From: Haematococcus lacustris
Taxonomy: Eukaryota > Chlorophyta > Chlorophyceae > Chlamydomonadales > Haematococcaceae
DNA length: 64,000 nucleotides
Direction of reading: 5' to 3'
Assembly: GCA_030144725.1 (NCBI GenBank)
Contig: JASKMD010000025.1
Coordinates: forward strand, 4,563,804-4,627,803
The translations under genes and the position numbers were made by a program. Shown piece after piece: positions 37,793 to 51,000 of this stretch; the stretch's first letter is position 1; each line of letters starts with the position of its first letter. The notes under the pieces were generated by a model. That model was not told where the DNA came from and ran no database searches. It worked only from the letters and a program-made list of their open reading frames with translations.

Positions 37793-38249
37793 TGACATGT
37801 GTGTCATGCCATTAAATAACCAAACAATCAGATTGCCCCTTACAAAGGGGATGTGTGTGCGCTAGAGTCATGCATAGGGTGGGGCTCTAGCGAATAGGTT
37901 AGCGACACGTAGGGTAGGTCCCGACTCCTAAGTTAGGGACACACACCGGTCTCTCACTGCTGTGGAGAAGTGTAGGCGATAGGGATACGGGGGTGAAGGT
38001 ACATCCGTTCAGATGTATATACTGTCATACAGGCAGTTGTATGGCAGGTCTGTAAGAACTCAATGTGATGTTGCTTGGCTCTCTAGTAGTCACTAGTAGA
38101 AATCGAAAGTTGTGTAGAATAAAACTCTTTACAAGGTGGCGGCCTTAGGACAAATAGCTACAGCACCGCACCCAGCGGTACCTTCATCACTACGGGCATA
38201 CGATGTCGCGAGCAGCATTGCGATTTAGGACTGCAAGCACAGAAACAGC
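37793..38249. promoter_or_regulatory. Intergenic, probable URB1 promoter region
   Basis: No gene seen. The 450 bp end at the URB1 start codon. I see no convincing TATA box. Confidence 0.35.
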
Positions 38250-41200
38250 ATGAAGAAAAGGCATAAGCCCGCAGCCACGGTCGGTGCGAGCGCGCCTGCG
38301 GAGGAGTTCGACCTTGCTAGGACCTTGGAGGCACTGCGGGCAGTGCGGGAGGTGGACGTCAACCTCAAAGGTGCGCAGGCACTGCACCCAGACCCAACCC
38401 ACACCTCTCAAACCCATCCAGGGAGGGGGCGGCAATGAGGTTGAGGCCTGATGCCAGCAGACAAGACAGAGCGAGCTTAGGCCCAGCAGGCGCGGGGCCA
38501 AGCCCCTGATACTGTGAGGGCTGGGGTAACCAGGGGCAGGGTGTGGCAAGGTATCCTGGAGGCTGCACATGTGGGTTTTAGGAATGTAAAGGCAGCTTTG
38601 GGCATCAGGGTACGGCACTGTGGCGGCTTGGGGCAGGAGCGGGGGCACGCTGTCTACCTGCCTGGTCTTCTTGTTGCAAGGCTGTGCAATGACTGTGGCG
38701 GCTTGCAGGCCTGCAGCAGCTGCAGCAGAGCCTGCGCCACCCCCAGCAAGGGCCTTCTCGCCTGTCAGCCCTGGTCACTCAGTCCCCGCACCTCACCGAG
38801 CTGACCAACATCTGGGACACGCAGCTCAGTGCCCGCCACACCCCAACCCTTGTCACACTTCTCACGTTGCTCGCCGAAATCTTACGGTTCGCAACACACC
38901 TAGCACCTGACTCAACCTCCACGCGGGCAGTTCAGCCCAACGATGTCGCAGATCTCGATGTCGCTGACGACAAGGAAGCCCCGCCTTGTGGCCCAGCCAG
39001 TGCCGACGCTGGTTCTAACGCCGCGGCCCCTCCCACACTATCCAAAAGCCAGCAGGCACACATATTGGCCGTGGCTGCGGAGCTGGTGCAGTACGTGTTA
39101 CGCTCCAAGCTGCGCTCCTTGTACTTCGCGCTGTCTAGCGACACGCGGCACCTCAACGCTGCCGCACTAGCGCTGCTTACATCCTTGGCGGCCTTCAGCA
39201 CAACAGCAGCCCACGACCTGACAGCCGCCTTCGACTGGTCCCTTTCGGCTCTTATGCAGCTGGCGAAACCGCCCAGGTGCGCCACCCCTTCCTTTCCCGC
39301 GTCGCCTGGACCCCGGCATCGGCAGTCACCCATCACACTTAAACCACGGGCCGCAGGGATCGCAGCGCGGACGGCGAGCCCGTGCCTCGCGCGAAGTATT
39401 GGAAGCAATGGCGGGCGGTCAGTCCGCTCGCTCAGCCTACACGCGCCCTGTTCGTCAGCTTCGGTGGGTGGCGCGTTGCAAGCAAGCAGGCAGCAAGGAG
39501 GAGGGGCGGGAGGCGACAAGGGTGCCAGCAAGGAGGACCAGTGGGCAAACAATTGTGATGCAACTGGGTGACATGCGCATGTGGGTGTAGGTGAGTGGTT
39601 GGGTGTGTTGTGACATGTCCATAGCGACGGAAGAAACATAGTGTGACGTGTGAATGGGTGTGTGTGACCTACTGCAGCACTCGCGGTGCTGGGGCGTGTG
39701 GACGTGCTGCTGCTGTGTGCCAAGCTGCTGCCCTGCCGGGGCCTCATGAGCGGCCTGCTGCACCACCTGGCCACAGACCCCCCCTGGGTGGCCACCAGGG
39801 TAAGCAGGCACAAGGTGGCGAGGGAGGCAGGGAGGGGAGGAGGTGATCCAGGGGTGTGAGGCAAAGAGGGGTTAAGGCAGCAAAGGCTAGGAGGGAGAGG
39901 AAGGGTGTACGAGGAGGGACGGAGGGAGGGAGGGAGGCAGGGAGGGAGGCAAGGAGACATGGAGAGAGACCCTGCCTGCCTGCCTGCCTTCAAGTGCTGC
40001 CTGGCTGCCCACTCTGCCTGACCTGCCCAACTGACCTAACCGACCTGCCTACCCTGCCTACCCTGCCCAACTGACCTAACCGACCTGCCTGCCCTGCCAA
40101 CCCTGCTTTCAGGTGCTGCAGCTGCTGGCTGCCCGAGTGCTCGGCCCAGACAGCAGTGTGCCTGGACCCACCCGGGCTCAGCTCTTTGGCGACACGGCCT
40201 TGCAGCAGCTGGCTAGCCTGGCCGCAGCCCTCCCCCTGCACTCAGACCCTGAGCACCCAGCTTCCCTTGAAGCCCTCCCTCCTTCAGCTGCTCTGGCTGC
40301 CCAGGCTGCCTATGAGGTTCTGCTCTCACTCTTCACGGACCCAGCGCAGGGCATGGTCACTCTTCCGCAGCCACTAGATTCTCCTTTGGTCCTGTCCATG
40401 GGTGCGAGTGATGGGCAGGGTGATAAGAGTGAGCAGCGCATGAGCACAGCAGGAGTGACCGCATGTGGGGAGACCGTGGTGCATGGCCTCAAGCGTGTGC
40501 TGCGGCTGCTGCCCCGGCTGCGACCCGCTGACTGCCTGCTGCATGGAAGGCTGTTAGAGCAGTTGGCCAGCCTGCAACCACAACTGGCAGCGGAGTTCCT
40601 AGCGACTGCAGCTTTGTCACAGGAGCCTAAGGTAGGTGGGACAGGACAAGCTCAGGCCCTGAACCTTACCCCTCCTTACACCCACTGCATCTCAATCCTC
40701 CTCAGGACCCCCCAGTTGCTGTTGACTGACGTACGGTTCAGCTGCCAGCCTTAGGCTGCCTGGCCACATGCGTCCCGCACTTGCTTCTCAGCTGTTGTGC
40801 TGCTAACACTCCTGCTTCTTTGTTGCTTTGAACCTCGTTCAAGTGAGCCATGGCCACCCACTGCTTGTTAAAGCCACTATGTTTTCAGATCTTCTTGATT
40901 GTTGGCGGTGTCACCTCTCATGCCTCTTGTTGGCGCCCTGGTGCCTGTTGCTGCACAGGCAAGTGCCCGCTGGGCGGCTCACATCACACTCCTCAGCCGC
41001 CTGGTCACACTGCTGGCCAGCTCAGGCCCGTCACACCTTGTCACCCGCATGGAAGCCGCGACACACGCCATGCAGGCAGCTGCCCTACAGTCCAGCCTAG
41101 CCGAGCAGCAGCCACACAGGAACCCTGCTCTGCTGCTGAGAGCCGGGCAAGACTGGGGTCATGAAGGACCCCCCAGCGGTGCCCTGCTGCTGTCCCCCCT

Positions 41201-44200
41201 CCAGCCCCCCCAGCCCCCCAAGCACCCCCAGGGAGGGCTCTGGGGGGCAGCTGCTCCCCCCTCAGCTGGCTCTGCTGCTGTGCGGACCATGTTGCGCAGG
41301 TGGGAGGGGCAGCATGGCTAGGGGTGAGCTTTCTGACAAGCTGCCACCGCATCCTCAAGAGTGCCCTGCTCCTGCTGCTGCTGCCCCTGCCGCTGCTGCT
41401 GCTGCCGCTGCTGCTATTGCTATTGCCGTTGCCATTGCTGCCACTGCTGTTGTTGTCGAGCTGAACACAACAGTCATGCTCCAGCACTGCTCTCTGCACT
41501 GGCTGGCGGTGCTGGCTGCCTCCCCCTCCCAGGTGCCTGCCGCCCTGCCTGACCAAGCAAGTCATGACCCGAGGATTGCAGCTCCCCAGCCCTGCAGTGC
41601 AGGCAGGTGCTGGCCACCCCTTTGCCCTCCTTTCCCCTCCCCTTCACTGGCTCTGCATGTCTAGCTGGTCACACCTGATTCACACCCATTCGCTCACACC
41701 TCATCTTCCTCACTCCTCAGATAAACCTGACTACATACATCTACCTGGTTGCCTTCCTACTTTTGCATCTCACTCCTTAGGTGTATTGGTCACACCCAGA
41801 TGCCTGTTAGCTTCTCGCCGTCTTGCCCTCACCTATGCCTGCCCTACCCCATGCCACCATCGTCAGTCCCCCCTCTGACCTCCCCTCCCTCCCTCCCTCC
41901 CCCCCTCCCCCCCTGACCTCCTCCACCTCACCTCCTTTCCCCACCCTGCCATGGGACTGCCGCCTGGCGCCCATCCTTGCTGCCCCGCAGGCCCTGACCC
42001 TGCGCTGTCTGCTGGCCTGCCTAGCCGCCCTCAGCCCCATCATGAGCTCAGCCAGGGAGGCAGCAGCAGCAGAGGCTGAGCTCAGCGCAGCCCTGGCCGC
42101 TAAGTCGGGGGCCAGTGCCCAAGGTCTCCAGGCAGGAGGGGAGGAGGAGGGTGGTGGGGTGCATGCAGGGGCGGGCTTCAGGGGCCTGGAGGGGGAGGAG
42201 GCTGCAGCTATGGAGCAGGAGGAGGATTTAGGGATGCATCAAAGACATCAAGGTGGGTTTGAACAAGCAGAGCATGACACGGGCTGCAGCAGACTGACCT
42301 GTGACTCTTGACCCTGACCCTGACCCTGACCCTGACCCTGACCCTGACCCTGACCCTGACCCTGACCCTGACCCTGACCCTGACCCTGACCCTGACCCTG
42401 ACCCTGACCCTGACCCTGACCCTGACCCTGACCCTGACCCTGACCCTGACCCTGACCCTGACCCTGACCCTGACCCTGACCCTGACCCTGACCCTGACCC
42501 TGACCCTGACCCTGACCCTGACCCTGACCCTGACCCTGACCCTGACCCTGACCCTGACTCACGTCTGTGCAACCCTCAAGATGGCAAGCTCCATACGTGG
42601 TGGGCAGCAGGTGTGGTAGCAGAGGTGTGAGACAGGCGTGAGAGTCCTGCTCACTCTGCTCCCCGTGCAGGGCGCTGGTCAGCCTTGCACCGGCAGCTGC
42701 AGCAGGCAGTGCGGTGCCGCCTGCCTGACCTGGCCTGCCTGGTGGGCTACACCAGCCAAGCGCTGCTGGCCCCACAGCCCACAGGGGCAGGGGCAGGGGC
42801 AGGGGCAGGGGCAGGGGCAGGGGCAGGGGCAGGGGCAGGGGCAGGGGCAGAGGCAGGGGCAGGGGCAGGGGCAGGGGCAGGGGCAGGGGCAGGGGCAGGG
42901 GCAGGGGCAGGGGCAGGGGCAGGGGCAGGGGCAGGGGCAGGGGCAGGGGCAGGGGCAGGGGCAGGGGCAGGCGTTCTGCCTGGGCTGTCTGCCCTTGAGA
43001 TGCAGCTGGTGGTGGAGGTGGTGGGTGTTGAGGTGGCCAGCAGCCCGGGCCGGCTGCAGCACTACCTGGGGCTGTTGGGCATGAGGGCGGTGGCTGGCTG
43101 CCTGGCCCTGCTGCCCCTGGCTGTGAGGGAGGGGCTGGTGGACCCCTGGAGGCTGGTGGGCCTGCTGGGGGCTGACACCTGCTATGGCTCAGTGGGGGGG
43201 CTGGCAGGGGCGGGCGTGGGGGTGGTAGTAACATTTGACACGGCAGGGGCAGCAGGGGCAACAGGGGCAGCTGAGGGGCAAGCCAGGGCAGCAGGGGCAG
43301 CAGGGGCAGCAGGAGCAGCAGGATCAGCAGGGGAGGGCACTGGTGCAGAGGCAAGATCAGGGGCTAAGGTGAAGAAGAAGCGGCGGGCAGAAGGGGGTGG
43401 GGGAGGAGGGGAGGGGCAGGCCAGCAGGGACGGCAGGCTGGGGGGGGAGCAGCAACCCCAGCAGGTCAGCCGGTTATCGACCCTGCTGCTGCCCCTCCAG
43501 CTCCCTGCCATGCGGCGAGCAGTTGTGCAGCTGCTGCAAGCAGGTCTTGAACCCCTCACCTCAGGTCTTGGCCTTCCCCATCCTGCCTTCCCGTCTCACT
43601 CTACTGGCCTTACATCACACCCAGCATGTTCCACCACCGGGGTGCACATGGCTGCGGCTCAGCTGATGCCCCTGCTGCGCATGGCCTGCTGGGCTCCTGA
43701 GCCGGATGTGAGGGCAGCTGCTGGGCAGCTTCTGCTACGCATGCTGCATGCAAGCGGGGCGTTTTCTCCATGCACACAGAGTCAGCCCCAGGACCCTGGT
43801 GTGGCCCACCCAGACTTTGACCCAGCACCAGCCACGTGGGAGCCCATGGTCTGGCTGTACTGCCTGCCCATGCAGCCGTACTGCCTAGCAGCAGTGGCAG
43901 CTTCCTCTCAGCTTCCTAGCCACACCTGGCTGGATGCCCAGCTGCATGACCCTCATCAGGGCAAGGCAGCATCCTCCTCCTCCGCCATGTCACACTTGTC
44001 CGCCCCCCTCTCATTCTTGAGTGATGCCCTGGTGGTGGTGGGGCGGCGGCCGCATGAAGCCTATGACCTCATGCAAGCCTGCCTTCCCCCAGCCCTGCTG
44101 ACCCAGCCAGGCTCCCCTCCCCGCCCTGCCATGACACAGACGAGGTTGCCATCAGAGCATGCGCCTGCTGCCGGCAGCCCTAGCCACAGCCAGTGGGGCC

Positions 44201-45052
44201 CCAGGGGTGGCAGTGGGGGGCGTGGGGGCGGCAGCCTGAGCCTGCTGACATGCGTGGCACTGCGCAGCTGCCTGAAGGCCTTGGGCTCAGCCAAGATGGT
44301 TCCAGAGGCCAAGGCGGCTATCTGCACGTACACCTGCCTGGTGCTGCGCCATCTGGGGCTGGGCTTGGGTCTGGAGGAGCAGCTGCTGGGCTGCCTGCAT
44401 CACTTGCTGGTGAAGGAGGCGGGGCGGGAGTCACAAGCGCAGGCGCAGGGGCAGGGGCAGGGGCAGGGTTCTGAGCACGCCAAGCAGCCTGTACGGAATG
44501 CTGATCAGAGCAATGTGAGGCAGTCTGGGAGGCAGCAGCAGCAGCATTGCGGACCCGCGGTGATCAAGGCAGGGGGCCAGCCAAGCAGTGCTACGGCAGA
44601 GCAGCACATCCTGCTCCCGGTGGAAGGCCAGCCCCTGAAGGCACTGTATCAGTGGCTGCGCGCTCGTGTAGAGGCCTGCATGGCAGCGCCTGCTACTGCT
44701 AGTGCCAGGTTAGAGCAGGTAGGTGAGGCTCACTGCACGAGCCAGCAACCACAGCAGTGGGGGCAAAAGCAGCAGGGAAAGCAGCAGCAGCAGCAGCAGC
44801 AGGGTCGACAGGGGGAGCAGCAGCAGCAGCAGCAGCAGGGTCAACAGGGGGAGCAGGCATTGGCGAGCAACCTCGCGAAGCAAGTGCTGGCTCTGCCCGC
44901 TCTGTCTTTCACCTTCCTTCCTCTACCCCTCGCCTCCCAGCTAGCACCCCAGCTTCTTCTCAGCTCCGTCTCAGCTTCCTCGCAGCTTCACCCCCGCACC
45001 CCTTCGCCCCTGGACCCCCAATGCGTCATCCGAGCTGTGCGCTGCCTGGTCC

Positions 45053-45090
<38 letters not shown>

Positions 45091-48000
45091 TCAGGGGCGC
45101 CTTCTGGGCAGGTGGGCCAGCTGGGCAGCACAGTGCTCCTGTTGCAGTCCCAGGTGCAGCTGGGTCTGGCCCACTGCGCTGACGCCCAGGCAGCTGCAGG
45201 CTATGCCCAGCAGGTGGTGCTGCAGCTGCAGGCGGCGGCGGGGACAGAGGCAGAGGCTGCTAGTGGGAGTGCAGGCCCGGGGTCCACAATGGGGGGCCCA
45301 GGGGCGGGGGCGGGGGCAGAGGGGGCGGGGGCAGAGGGGGCGGGGGCAAAGGCGGGGGCGAGGGCGGGGGCGGGGTTAGCATCAGTGGCTGGGGTGGAAG
45401 CTGAGGCCGTGGCAGGAGGTAGGGGAGGGTGCGATGCTGGTGCAGGAGCATGCTGGAGCATATCGGGAGCTGGTGGAGGCCACGTCACCAGGACACCTCA
45501 TAGGCAGGACAAGGCGACGCGCAAGGCAGGCAGGGCAGCTGCCAAGGCTGCAGCTGCCACGGCAACTGCTGCCCCTGGCCCTGGCCCTGACTCAGCTCTT
45601 CAGGACTCCCCACCTACACCATTGTGTGGCATTGGCTTAACAGCCAGCCAGGAGAGTGAGAGGGGGAATGACCGGGTAGCCCTGCTCGCCATGGACCTCC
45701 TGCTGCGCCCCATGCAAGCACGGGGTGCAAGTGTGACTGGCTCTCCTCTCACTCCCATGCTTCATTCGTCTTCCTCCTGCTGCACTGATGGAGTAGACAG
45801 TGTGAGTCCCGCAGCAGCTCGCTGCCAGCAGCAGGCGCTGAGAGCAGCTGCCCAGCAGCTGCTACACCAGGACCTGCACCTGGCAGTCCCCCTGATCCTC
45901 GAGCAGCTGCTTAGCAGCTTCCCTCAAGTACCCAGCCACCCCAACCAACCCGTACAGCCAGGCGTTCACCCAGCTAATCAGCCCACACAGTCATACATGA
46001 GCCCTAGTAAGGGCAGTGGGCCCTGGCCCTGCCTGCTGAGCCTCATGGACACCCAGGCAGCCACCCTGGCCTTGCACCTTGCCCTTGCTGCCCAGCCAGC
46101 TGCCGTCAGCAGGCTCATGGCAGCAGAGCTGCCTCTGGGCCCCCCCCTCCCTGCTGTCCCCACCCACCCCTCTGCTGCATTGAGGGCAGTGGGCGCAGTA
46201 GCTACTACTGGCGCCCTCCTCCCCCCACCTCCTCTGAACCCTCACATGGCCACCTGGCTGCTCTCTGCCCATGCAGCCACCATCTCCCCCTCAGCAGCCA
46301 CCAGCCACCTGCACAGCCAGCCAGACTCAACATCAGCCAGCAGCAAGCCTGGTTTTCTGCACCACCCGCAGCTTTCCTCAGGACCCTTCTCAGCCCCCTC
46401 CTCACCAGCCCCTTTAACCCCCCACCCAGTGCCCCCTCCCTCAGGCCCCCTCAGCCCCCCTCTCCCCCTGCTGCTCCTGTCCCAGCACCCTGCCGCCCTG
46501 CTCCAGCTCCTCAGCGCATGTTGCAATCCAGCCGTCCGTCTGGCTGGCTGCCCCAAGTGTGACCTCACACATCCCTCTCCCGCAGCCAACTGTGACCAAT
46601 TTGTTCGAGCGGATGCCTCCTTTCCTGGTGCCGCACCACCTCCCACCGCTCAGAACCCAGCCAGCTTCCTGCCTGGAGTGGACACGGAGGCAGAGGTTGG
46701 GCTGGGGGCAGGGGCGTTGATGCCTAGCCGAATAGCTTCACTGGAGCTGGTGCACTTTGCCGCCCCCTGCCTGGCCTGCCAGACTGCCAAAGTGCAGCTG
46801 CTGCTGCGGTCTGGACAGGCGGTGCAGCAAGCAGAGAGCCTGGCATGGGAGGTGCTGCTGCGAGCAACAGGCAAATGCCTACAAGATGAGGGCGGGCAGG
46901 GGCAGGGGCAGGGGCAGGGGCAGGGGCAGGGGCAGGGGCAGGGGCAGGGGCAGGGGCAGGGGCAGGGGCAGGGGCAGGGGCAGGGGCAGGGGCAGGGGCA
47001 GGGGCAGGGGCAGGGGCAGGGGCAGGGGCAGGGGCAGGGGCAGGGGCAGGGGCAGGGGCAGGGAGTCCAAGAGGTAGCATCCGTGTCAGCCGTCCTGCTC
47101 CAGCTTTGCCCCTTCTTGGCCCCAACAGAGCAGCACCGCCTAGCAGGCAGGGCGCTGCAGCTAGCAGAGTGCTGCAGGAGGCAGCTGCTGGGGCAAGGTC
47201 GCAGGGAGCAGGCAGGCAGTCCTTCAATGCAGCCTGCTCCGCAGCAAGGGGGGAGGAAAAGGGGCAGGCACAACAGCACTGCATTGGGATCAGGGGGCCA
47301 GTTTGAGGCAGCGAGGGGGCCAGGCAATGGTGCAGCAGACAGGGCAGGGGAGGGGTGGGGTAGGGGGGGAGGGGGGGACGTGGTGGCTGTGACACAGCAA
47401 GCAGTGGCAGCCCCCATGAGATGCCAGCCACCTGTTGCGGCATCTAGCGTCTCACCAGCTCTCCCTGACTGGCTGCAGCAGCTGAGCAGGTCAGCTCTGG
47501 GTCTGGCAGTGCAGGCCTTGGCAGTGCAGCCCAGCCAGCCTGCCTCGCCCCATGCTCTGCATGCAAGCCACAGCCAGCATGCAACACATGGGGAGACCCC
47601 TGACCATGCTCGCTTGCTTGAACATGCAGTGCGCATGGCTGCACAGCTGTGTCTGGGGTGCCCAGACCAGCATGGGGCACATGACATGAGGGCAGCTGTG
47701 CTGGGGCTGGCGGTGCCTGAGAATGGCCATGCAATCGGACATGACCTCCATGCACCACAAACTGACGAGACAGCGGAGGCATGGCCTGATCTGGACATGC
47801 TATTGTTGGAGTGCTTGCACAAACCCAGCCAGCATGTGCTGGCAGTCCTGACCCGGGCAGTGAGGGGTTCGACCAGCGTGCTGTTGCGCGTGTCACGCCT
47901 CATCGTTATGGTCCTTCGCCCACCGAGTGCTGCAGCCGGCACCTTCTCACCAGCTTCCCGTCGAGAGGTCAAAGCAGAGGGATCGGGTGCTACGGTTGGT

Positions 48001-51000
48001 GCCCCGGTTGCGGTTGCAAACGGACGAGAGCGGCATAGCGGCAAATCAGCGAAGAAGCGCGCGCGAGAAGATGCAAACAATGTCGCGTCAGCCGCGAGCA
48101 GCGGGGGGGTGCTCGAGACGCCTGATTTGGCTGTCCCACGATTGTCCAGTGATGAACAGCGGCGGGTGTCGGCGCTGTTGCTGCCGCTGGTGCGTGCTTG
48201 CCTGGACTCTTTGAACCACCTCCGCACGACACCAGACATTGCGCCACCGCCAAAAGCTGAAGGGGGCGCAGCTGAGTTTGCAAATTCTGCACGAGCGCTG
48301 GCCAAACAGCTGCGAGACACGTATCTGGGTCCGCTGCTGGCCTATGCCCAACGCAAACGCCGACGCATTGACCATCCTATCAAGACGTCTGCGCCGAACG
48401 CCAGCTCAGCGTTGGCAATGTCAGCGCAGTTGCTGAACCCGGTGGCCTTGTTGGACCAAAACTTGCGAGACGGGTGCGACAACCGCGAAACGTCGGAGGT
48501 GGCAGCGGCCCTTCATGAGCACGCGGTTCCCGTGTTGTTGGCGTGCCTTGGGGATGACTGGCGGTCTGGGCCGCAGCGGGATGACTTGACGTCGTGCAGC
48601 AAGCTGTGGGCAAAGCTAGTGCCGCTGACAGGCAAGTCTCGCCACCAGCTGACTGTTTTGTGCATAACTCTAGCAGTATCAGCAGAGCTGGGGTTAGCGT
48701 GAAAGGTCAAGCTACGTAAAGAGCTTAAGCCTTGCTTGTTCACATGCCTGCCATGCTGGATGTCAATGCCATGTGCTGTCCAGGGAAGAGACATTGGGTT
48801 CAACCAGCCTCCCCTGCTGTGGCCCCATACCTGCTGCTGCTCCCTTGCTCTGATCGTGCATGTGCCACCTTACTTCCATGCCATCCCCACACACGCCATG
48901 CGCCACAAGCCATGTCTACTCATGCCCCACACCTACCCTCCTGTTGTGTTGCCCCACACCCTGATTCCTTGCCCCACACCCCGTCCACAAGCCATGCAGT
49001 CCCTGTGCCATGCTGCTCACCATCAGGAGCTGCCCTGCTCCCCCATGCCTGCTGCCCCTCAGGCCCTTAGACCCCTTCTATAGTGAGCACTTGGGCCAAC
49101 TGCCTGCTGCTCGCCCATGTTCCAGCAGTTGCCCAAGCCTGCAGCCCTCTAGGCCCATGGCATTGGTCGCCAATGAGTTCCCACTGTGATAGCCTACAGC
49201 GCCTGTGGCTTGCTTGTAAGGCTGCTGTGTGACTGAGTCCCCCTGCCAGTTGCCGGGACTCATTGCCTAAACAGGCCGGACAGACTAGTTGCCTAAATAG
49301 GCCTGACACCTTGATTGCCTAATCAGGACTGACAGCCTTAGTGCCTCAAACAGGCCTGACAGCCTTTCCTAGGGCCGCCCTTTCTCTCTTGGCTTTTTTA
49401 TGCCCCCTGAAATGCTTTCTCGTCCACTGCGTCCATCGGCCAGCCTTGCGAGCAACTGTGTGCCCAGTGGTGTTCACTTGCCCTGCAGGGCCCTGGCCCC
49501 TGAAGGAGGAGTGGCTGCAGCCGGTCGCTGCACCCGGGGAGCAGGCACAGCTGGCTTGTGCCCTGCTGCACGAGGCAAGTCGTGTGATGTAGCCATGCAG
49601 CTCCCTGGGCGATTGTCATGCGATTGAGGTCTAGGCCTGAGTGCGGTGTTCCTACAGTCCTTGGCAAACTGGCATTGAGCTGTACATGAGCTTGTGCATC
49701 TTCACAGAGCCAATGTCCCTCTTGCCTGCTTTGCCTCCTCAGCTGACACCTCCCAACCAGCTCCATATGCCCTCTGGGCAGTCTTGCTGGCACTGGGCCT
49801 CATGTCACACCTATCACATCGTCACACACACACATCACACAGACATGGCCATCTTCTTGCCTCACTCATAGCCTCGCAACACCATACCTGGCTGTCATCA
49901 TGTCAGGGATATGTCTGAATGGTTGTGCTGACGTGGTGACTGTGAAAGTGGTCATGCTTTGCCACCATCGCCACCATCACCTCTGGTCCCAGGGCCAGCA
50001 TCACCAAAGCCAGCGATTGGTGGGCTTTGATGCCTGCTGCCCGCAGGCGGAAAAATCACTGATGTGTAACCCTGAGGGTGAAGACAGTGCAGCTCGCAAG
50101 CTTCACCTGACCCGGATGTGCCACCTCACATCTGCCTGTTGCAGCACCCTGGCATCAGTGTATGCATCCCCGCAGCCCTCCACGACGCTAGCCAGAAGCT
50201 CATCGCAGATAGCCTCTAATCAACCCGCCCGGGACAAATGGCTTGCACGGCAAGAGGCAGACATCAGCGCTTGCCTCGACGGCCGGCTAGGGGACGCGCT
50301 GGCTGGGCTGACAAACGCTGATCGTTCATCCACGGAGTTTGCTGGTGTTGTGGCAGCTGCGGCGAAGCTGCTGCATGCATGTTTGAGTTGGCGAGCCCGG
50401 GATGTGACCGGCATCCGGCGCGTGCGGCGCTTACTTGCGGCTTTGGTGCCAGGCCCTGAGGATGACGTGGATGGTGACGTTGACAGCGAAAGCGACAAGG
50501 CAAACAATGCTGACGATGGAGCCGATGGCGAGGATGTCCTGATTAGGCAACAGCTCGTTCGAGATGCCAAGCGGGATGTGGATGTCAGCAGAGGTGAAGA
50601 GCTGGCAGAAGAGGAGGAGGTGGAGGAGGACGATGAGATGGAGGAGGAGGACGATGAGATGGAGGAGGATATAGATGCTGGCGGTGGTGGTAGCGTGGAG
50701 CGGCATCATCTCGGCTCGCATTCAGAAGGCAGCGATGAGGGAGGAAACGTGCCACTTGATCAGGACGAACCTGAAGAGGAAGGATCCCCAGACATTGCTG
50801 ACCGTCCCCAAGCAATGCACAAGCAAGGCAAGCCGGACTACCAGGCCGATGGTGCTGAAGTGTCAGATGACGAGGAGATGGAGGAGGAGGAAGAGGAGGA
50901 GCAGGAGGAGGAGGAGGGGGAGGGGGGAGAGGAGGAGCCGGAGGGTTTGGAAGGGGAGGGAGGGCGAGATGTGATGAAGAAGCTCAACCGTGACATCAGC

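Noticed and set aside
42248..43354. Minus-strand frame of 368 codons with (Gly-Gln)n and Pro-Leu repeats
   Set aside because: Antisense shadow of the CCCTGA and GGGGCA arrays and of URB1 coding sequence.
46650..48320. Minus-strand frame of 556 codons
   Set aside because: Antisense to the large URB1 exon. URB1 is supported by in-phase splicing and domain matches; this frame has neither.
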